From the NCBI RefSeq assembly GCF_006716675.1, contig NZ_VFPM01000004.1, forward strand, positions 1 to 64,000: DNA of 64,000 nucleotides. The letters run 5' to 3'. Source of the DNA: Humibacillus xanthopallidus (GTDB taxonomy: Bacteria; Actinomycetota; Actinomycetes; Actinomycetales; Dermatophilaceae). Under the pieces are notes generated by a model, which saw only the letters and a program-made list of their open reading frames with translations, searched no databases and was not told where the DNA came from. The position numbers were made by a program, and so were the translations under genes. Below, piece after piece: positions 59,963 to 64,000 of this stretch (position 1 is the first letter of the stretch; each line of letters begins with the position of its first letter).

Positions 59963-60447
59963 CTCGTCACTCCCATCTCGTCGAGGATGGCGCGCAGGTT
60001 GCGCACGGCGTAGTAGGCCCGTGACTTCACCGTGCCCTCGGGTGCTCCGACCCGCTTCGAGGTCTCGGCGATGCTCAGACGCTCGTAGTAGAGGCAGCGC
60101 ACGACGTCTCGGTGATCGGGCTGCAGCCGGCCGAGCGCCTCCTCGACGAGCACCTGGTCGAGTGCACGGTCGAGGTCGGCGTCGTCGACGGGTAGGTCGA
60201 CGAGGGCGGTCTGCTGCGGCCGTCGGGTCGCGGCGCGGTGCTGGTCGACGATGAGGTGCCGGGCCGTCGTGATCAGGTAGGCACGCAGGTTGTCGGTCTC
60301 CGGCGCCTGCCGCCACACCCGCAGGATCACCTCCTGCACGATGTCCTCCACGCGGTTGGCGTCGCTCGTCGCGCGCCAGACGACCCGGCGCAGCATCGGG
60401 CCGTGCTCGCGGTAGATCGCCGCGACCGCCTCGTCGTCGAGCGACAT
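59959..60447 (-). CDS. ECF-family RNA polymerase sigma factor
   Basis: 162 residues. Region 2: A-A-I-Y-R-E-H-G-P-M-L-R-R-V and R-V-E-D-I-V-Q-E-V-I-L-R-V-W; region 4: L-Q-P-D-H-R-D-V-V-R-C-L-Y-Y-E-R-L-S-I-A-E-T-S-K-R-V-G-A-P-E-G-T-V-K-S-R. It is of the type controlled by a zinc-finger anti-sigma, which overlaps it downstream. The ATG at 60447 follows AGGTGG; the open frame back to 60510 has no RBS. Divergent from the uracil-DNA glycosylase gene, 92 bp away. Confidence 0.9.
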   Translation of the reverse strand: MSLDDEAVAAIYREHGPMLRRVVWRATSDANRVEDIVQEVILRVWRQAPETDNLRAYLITTARHLIVDQHRAATRRPQQTALVDLPVDDADLDRALDQVLVEEALGRLQPDHRDVVRCLYYERLSIAETSKRVGAPEGTVKSRAYYAVRNLRAILDEMGVTR

Positions 60448-60539
60448 GCCGGCCCACCTCCTCACTGGTGCTCCCGGTCCAAGGACGTCGTACCGCCCAT
60501 CGTGGTTCACCGGTGCGGATTCGGCCTAGCGTTGCCGGC

Positions 60540-61382
60540 ATGGCTCCCGTCGACCTTCCCAACCCTGCCGCGCACCCCGTGACCGGTGGGCTCTTCCGGT
60601 CCCCGGTGCCGCCGGGGACCGGCTGGCCCGGTGACCCGGCGACTGCGGAGACGCCCGTGGCCCGCACCCCCGCGCAGGTGCGGCGGCTGGCGAAGGGAGC
60701 GGACGGCATACCGGAGCTCGATGCGCGGATCAGCGTGTGCCGGGCGTGCCCACGGCTCGTCGCGTGGCGCGAGACGGTGGCGGTCGAGGGGCGGCGGGCG
60801 TCGTTCGCGGACCAGCCCTACTGGGGCCGCCCGGGTCCGTCGTTCGGGGACCCCGACGCCGAGGTCCTCGTCGTCGGGCTCGCCCCGGCGGCCAACGGCA
60901 CCAACCGCACCGGCCGGATGTTCACCGGGGACCGGTCGGGCGACTGGCTGTATGCCGCGTTGCACCGTGGGGGCTACGCGAGCCGGCCGACGTCGGTCAG
61001 CTCGGGCGACGGGCAGGTGCTGCGGGGTCTGCGGATCGTCGCTGCCGTGCGGTGCGCACCGCCGGAGAACAAGCCGACGACCGAGGAGAAGGCCACGTGT
61101 GCGGCCTGGCTCGACCGCGACCTCGAGCTCTCGGAAGGGCGGCTCCGGTCGATGCTCGCGCTCGGCTCGATCGCCTGGGACGCGGCGATCGGCGCGGCGC
61201 GGCGTCGCGGATGGCAGGTGCCGACTCCCAAGCCGCGCTTCGGCCACGGCGCGGAGGCCGTGCTGACGACGGCCTCCGGGCGCCGCGTGCGGCTCGTCGG
61301 CAGCTACCACGTGAGCCAGCAGAACACCTTCACCGGCAAGCTCACCGAGGCGATGCTCGACGAGGTCATCGGTCGCTTGTGA
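60540..61382 (+). CDS. Uracil-DNA glycosylase, family 5 (UDGb-like), iron-sulfur
   Basis: 280 residues. Four cysteines suited to a 4Fe-4S cluster: C-R-A-C-P-R-L near 67-70, then C-A-P-P-E-N-K-P and A-T-C-A-A. Motif A reads G-L-A-P-A-A-N-G-T-N-R-T-G-R-M-F-T-G-D, the family 5 pattern lacking the catalytic Asp of classical UDGs; motif B is H-V-S-Q-Q-N-T-F-T-G. It removes uracil and other deaminated bases from DNA, valuable in a GC-rich genome. ATG at 60540 with only weak RBS. It is followed by the META-domain gene 47 bp later. Confidence 0.85.
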   Translation: MAPVDLPNPAAHPVTGGLFRSPVPPGTGWPGDPATAETPVARTPAQVRRLAKGADGIPELDARISVCRACPRLVAWRETVAVEGRRASFADQPYWGRPGPSFGDPDAEVLVVGLAPAANGTNRTGRMFTGDRSGDWLYAALHRGGYASRPTSVSSGDGQVLRGLRIVAAVRCAPPENKPTTEEKATCAAWLDRDLELSEGRLRSMLALGSIAWDAAIGAARRRGWQVPTPKPRFGHGAEAVLTTASGRRVRLVGSYHVSQQNTFTGKLTEAMLDEVIGRL

Positions 61383-61429
61383 AGGCCGCTTCGTCTGCGC
61401 GCGTCCTCGTCGTGTGCTTGGGTCGACCC

Positions 61430-61885
61430 ATGGCTGAGAACGCGGCTGACAACGTGGGTGACAACGTGGCTGACAACGTGGGTGACAACGCGATCCACGG
61501 CACGGAGTGGACGGTCCAGGAGCTCGGCGGCGAGGTGACCGCGTTGCCGAAGCCGCAGCTGTCCTTCGGCGCCGACGGCCGGCTCACCGGCACGACGGGC
61601 GTCAACCGGCTCATGGGGGAGTTCGAGGTGCGCGACGGGCTGCTCGTCGTCGGCAACGCAGCGACGACCCGGATGGCCGGGCCGCCCGAGGCGATGGCCC
61701 AGGAGCAGCGCCTCCTCGAGCTGCTCGGCGCCGAGCAGGCCTTCGTCATCACCGGCGACCGCCTCGAGATCGGTGACGGTGAGACCGCAGCCCTCCTCGT
61801 GCGGCCGAGCATCCAGCCCGTGCCCGTTGTGGACGCCGGTGAGGACAACGCTGCGGGCGGTGCCGGGGCGCCGGGGACGACCTAG
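61430..61885 (+). CDS. META-domain (HslJ-like) protein
   Basis: 151 residues. The N-terminus is an A-D-N-V-G-D-N-V repeat from two copies of a 24-bp DNA repeat (from 61445). The body is a META domain: G-T-E-W-T-V-Q-E-L, L-S-F-G-A-D-G-R-L-T-G-T-T-G-V-N-R-L and A-T-T-R-M-A-G-P-P-E-A-M-A-Q-E. These domains occur in HslJ, linked to novobiocin and heat tolerance. No signal peptide or lipobox, so cytosolic here. Function unknown. ATG at 61430; RBS weak. Confidence 0.75.
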   Translation: MAENAADNVGDNVADNVGDNAIHGTEWTVQELGGEVTALPKPQLSFGADGRLTGTTGVNRLMGEFEVRDGLLVVGNAATTRMAGPPEAMAQEQRLLELLGAEQAFVITGDRLEIGDGETAALLVRPSIQPVPVVDAGEDNAAGGAGAPGTT

Positions 61886-61913
61886 GACGGACGGGGTCGA
61901 AGCCGCCGCGTCG

Positions 61914-63698
61914 TCAGGTCTGTCGGCTGCTGAGGACCGAGGAGCGGTCGATCTTGAGCTGGCCGTCCTGGCGCACGAGGGAGTAGGACGTGCGCTCGAT
62001 GAACGTCCGACCGTCGGCATAGTCGTAGCGCAGGGTGGCGACCACCGACGAGGGTGCCTCGCTCGTGACCTGGGAGACCTGGACCCGGCTGATGCTCCCC
62101 CAGAACCGGTCGTAGTAGGCGCGGCTCGTCGCCGTCGTGCGCTGGTAGCGCTCGGTCAGCCGTGCCCAGCCCGCGTCGGTGTTGCCCGGGAGCAGCGCGT
62201 AGTAGTCGCGGACCGCCCGGCTCAGGGCGCTCGCCGTCACCGCGCCGCCGCCGGCCGGGGGTGCAGCGGTGGTGCTCGGTGCGGGCGCCGAGCTCGTCGC
62301 AGGCGGCGTGCCCCTGTGGGTCGGGGTGGGCGACGCGGGACGTGAGGTCGGTGATGCGGCGGCCGAGGAGGAGGAGGACGCGGAGGTCGGTGCGGGCGAG
62401 GCCGTCGACGACGGGGAGGTCGCAGCGGTGACGCGTGGTGCCGGTGCCGCCTCGCTCGCGGGGTCGTTCGCGCGCTGCACGGCCCAGACGGCGAGGAGGA
62501 CCAGCACGAGGGCGCCCGCCAGGACCGCAGCCCCGCGCCGACGCCGCCTCGCGGGGTCGACGAGGTCGCCCGGTGCTCCGGGTGCGCCGGGTGGCGCCCC
62601 CTCCGGCCCGGCATCGGGCGCGGGAGCGGGAGCGGGAGCGGGGGCCTGCTGGACGGCGGGAGTTCCGAGGGGCGCGGAAACGGGTGCGGAGTCAGGTGCG
62701 GAGACGGGCGGCGGGGGCGGATCGCTCGGCAGCTCGACGGTGTGACCACCCTGCGCTCCGAGGCCTCCGGCGCCCACGAGGGCTGCGCCGGCGACGGGCA
62801 GCACCTTCGTCGACCCCGGCCGCTCGCCGGCACCCGCAGCGTCACCGGCACCGGCACCCGCACCGGCACCCGCAGCGGCCCGGTCGGCCAGGCGTGACAG
62901 GGCCCGCGATGCCTCCTCCATCGTCGGCCGCCGATCCGGGTCGGCGTCGAGCATCGTCAGCAGGACGTCGGCGAGCGCACCCTCCTGCCGCGGCGGGTCG
63001 ATCGTGCCCGACGCGACCTTGTGCAACAGGGCCATCGGGTTGTCGCCGGCCCCGAAGGGCGGCGTGCCCTCCGCCGCGGCATACAGGGTCGCGCCGAGGG
63101 AGAAGACGTCGGACGCGGGGGTCGAGCTCGCCCCGCGCGCCACCTCGGGTGCGAGGTAGGCGGGCGTGCCCGTCAGCATGCCCGTCGACGTCAGCGAGAC
63201 GTCGCCGAAGGCGCGCGAGATGCCGAAGTCGGTGATGAGGGCGGTGCCGTCGTCGGTGATGAGGATGTTGCCCGGCTTCACGTCGCGGTGCACGATGCGC
63301 GCCGCGTGCGCTGCGGCGAGGGCCGAGGCGACCTCGCCGCCGACCTTGGCGACGCGCAGTGGCGGCAGGGTGCCCTCTGCCCGGAGGAGCTCGTGGAGGC
63401 TGCGTGACGGGATGTACTGCATGACGAGGCACGGTTGCCCCTCGTGGTCCACCACGTCGAAGACGGGCACGGCGTTCGGGTGGTCGAGCCGGGCCGTGAT
63501 GCGGGCCTCGCGCATCGCGCGCTCGTGCGCGACGGCGGCCTCGTCCTCGGGGAGGTCCGCGAGCGCGCGCAGCTGCTTGATGGCAACGGCGCGGCTCAGC
63601 CGCTCGTCCCAGGCCAGCCACACGTGGCCCATGCCGCCAGACCCGATGCGGTGCTGCAGTCGGTAGCGACCTGCCATGAGGTCCCGCTGCTCGCTCAC
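61914..63698 (-). CDS. PknB-type Ser/Thr protein kinase with extracellular domain
   Basis: 594 residues. Kinase domain 10-270: G-loop I-G-S-G-G-M-G-H-V, Lys in A-V-A-I-K-Q, catalytic H-R-D-V-K-P-G-N, D-F-G-I-S, activation loop with S-L-T-S-T-G-M-L-T-G-T-P-A-Y-L-A-P-E. An Ala/Gly/Pro-rich linker (about 280-380), one membrane helix (about 388-408), a Ser/Thr/Pro-rich stalk and an external NTF2-like domain of about 90 residues (R-D-Y-Y-A-L-L-P-G-N-T-D-A-G-W) follow. No PASTA repeats. The GTG at 63698 has GAGGAG upstream; an ATG at 63677 is possible. It is divergent from the DUF1992 gene. The signal sensed is unknown. Confidence 0.9.
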   Translation of the reverse strand: MSEQRDLMAGRYRLQHRIGSGGMGHVWLAWDERLSRAVAIKQLRALADLPEDEAAVAHERAMREARITARLDHPNAVPVFDVVDHEGQPCLVMQYIPSRSLHELLRAEGTLPPLRVAKVGGEVASALAAAHAARIVHRDVKPGNILITDDGTALITDFGISRAFGDVSLTSTGMLTGTPAYLAPEVARGASSTPASDVFSLGATLYAAAEGTPPFGAGDNPMALLHKVASGTIDPPRQEGALADVLLTMLDADPDRRPTMEEASRALSRLADRAAAGAGAGAGAGDAAGAGERPGSTKVLPVAGAALVGAGGLGAQGGHTVELPSDPPPPPVSAPDSAPVSAPLGTPAVQQAPAPAPAPAPDAGPEGAPPGAPGAPGDLVDPARRRRRGAAVLAGALVLVLLAVWAVQRANDPASEAAPAPRVTAATSPSSTASPAPTSASSSSSAAASPTSRPASPTPTHRGTPPATSSAPAPSTTAAPPAGGGAVTASALSRAVRDYYALLPGNTDAGWARLTERYQRTTATSRAYYDRFWGSISRVQVSQVTSEAPSSVVATLRYDYADGRTFIERTSYSLVRQDGQLKIDRSSVLSSRQT

Positions 63699-63849
63699 GT
63701 CTTCGCTCCTCGTCACTCGACCGGCTTCTTCGCACGCAGGCCATCGGCAGACCCACGCCCTCGTCCAGTGCACGTACCCCGCCGGCAGCGGATCGCACCC
63801 TGCAGTGCTGCCCGCCATGCGGCATACGGAATCGTCTAGCGTGGACGCC

Positions 63850-64000
63850 ATGGCTAGTCAGCCCTCGTGGGAGAGCCCCGTGGAGAAGCAGATCCGCGAG
63901 GCGCAGGAGCGCGGCGACTTCGACAACCTGCCCGGCGCGGGCAAGCCGCTCGACCTCAGCGACTCGGGCGACCCCGACTGGTGGCTCAAGCGTTTCGCCG
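63850..64000 (+). CDS. DUF1992 (DnaJ-homologue subfamily C28-like) protein, 3' end off window
   Basis: The first 50 residues read W-E-S-P-V-E-K-Q-I-R-E-A-Q-E-R-G-D-F-D-N-L-P-G-A-G-K-P-L-D-L, the hallmark of DUF1992 proteins (annotated as DnaJ homologue subfamily C member 28). Function is unproven. ATG at 63850. The 151 bp between it and the divergent kinase holds both promoters; no regulator site is evident. Confidence 0.85.
   Translation, partial: MASQPSWESPVEKQIREAQERGDFDNLPGAGKPLDLSDSGDPDWWLKRFA

Noticed and set aside
1..64000. GTATGCCG as a polar replication or recombination guide (KOPS/Chi-like)
   Set aside because: Within the giant gene it appears in both orientations in similar numbers, so there is no polarity at this scale.
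1..64000. rRNA, tRNA, insertion sequences or prophage
   Set aside because: I looked for tRNA cloverleaf ends, transposase motifs and phage structural genes and saw none.

Overview
High-GC actinobacterial DNA with RBS-led ATG/GTG starts, overlapping ATGA gene junctions, LacI/ABC sugar operons, ECF sigma/anti-sigma pairs and a PknB-type kinase. The word GTATGCCG/CGGCATAC is strikingly frequent. Overall I infer a member of the Micrococcales, possibly Intrasporangiaceae-like (moderate confidence, from gene content and style only). I saw no rRNA, tRNA, CRISPR array, transposase or prophage genes.

Layout. (1) Positions 3-26060 are one open frame: the C-terminal 8,685 residues of a giant secreted repeat protein whose start lies off the left edge. 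It runs from long beta-solenoid-like repeats with inserted carbohydrate-binding-like modules, through RTX calcium-binding repeats and nine DUF11-like repeats that each carry an EF-hand-type loop, to a GYWKNH segment and a metzincin-like end. (2) 26061-40987 is a mixed housekeeping/accessory stretch: an Rv0909-like antitoxin, an SDR, a double GNAT, an HTH/helical-repeat protein, an inositol-phosphatase-like enzyme, a BenE transporter, a hemerythrin, an LCAT-like hydrolase, VOC proteins, arylamine N-acetyltransferase, a Y-family polymerase, a patatin and an ECF41-type sigma factor. Two unrelated families of palindromic intergenic repeats lie here. (3) 41148-49259 is a LacI-controlled glucan locus: regulator, ABC solute-binding protein, two permeases, a Tat-exported glucoamylase-like hydrolase and a GH3 enzyme, with beta-1,2-glucan as a plausible substrate. 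A small DUF2630 gene follows on the other strand. (4) 49664-59095 is a divergent LacI-controlled arabinan locus: GH51 arabinofuranosidase, ABC binding protein, two permeases, a secreted GH43 and a GH43 lipoprotein, mostly translationally coupled. (5) 59267-64000 holds an anti-sigma/ECF sigma pair, a family 5 uracil-DNA glycosylase, a META-domain protein, a Ser/Thr kinase and the start of a DUF1992 gene.

How it fits together: two sugar-uptake operons, neither with its own ATPase, sit near a giant surface protein with carbohydrate-binding-like modules. This suggests a polysaccharide-degrading, surface-attaching lifestyle (inference). The most unusual items are the giant protein with its paired cysteines, the GTATGCCG word, the two palindromic repeat families, divergent ECF41-type promoters, and strong hairpins just inside the first permease gene of both ABC operons.
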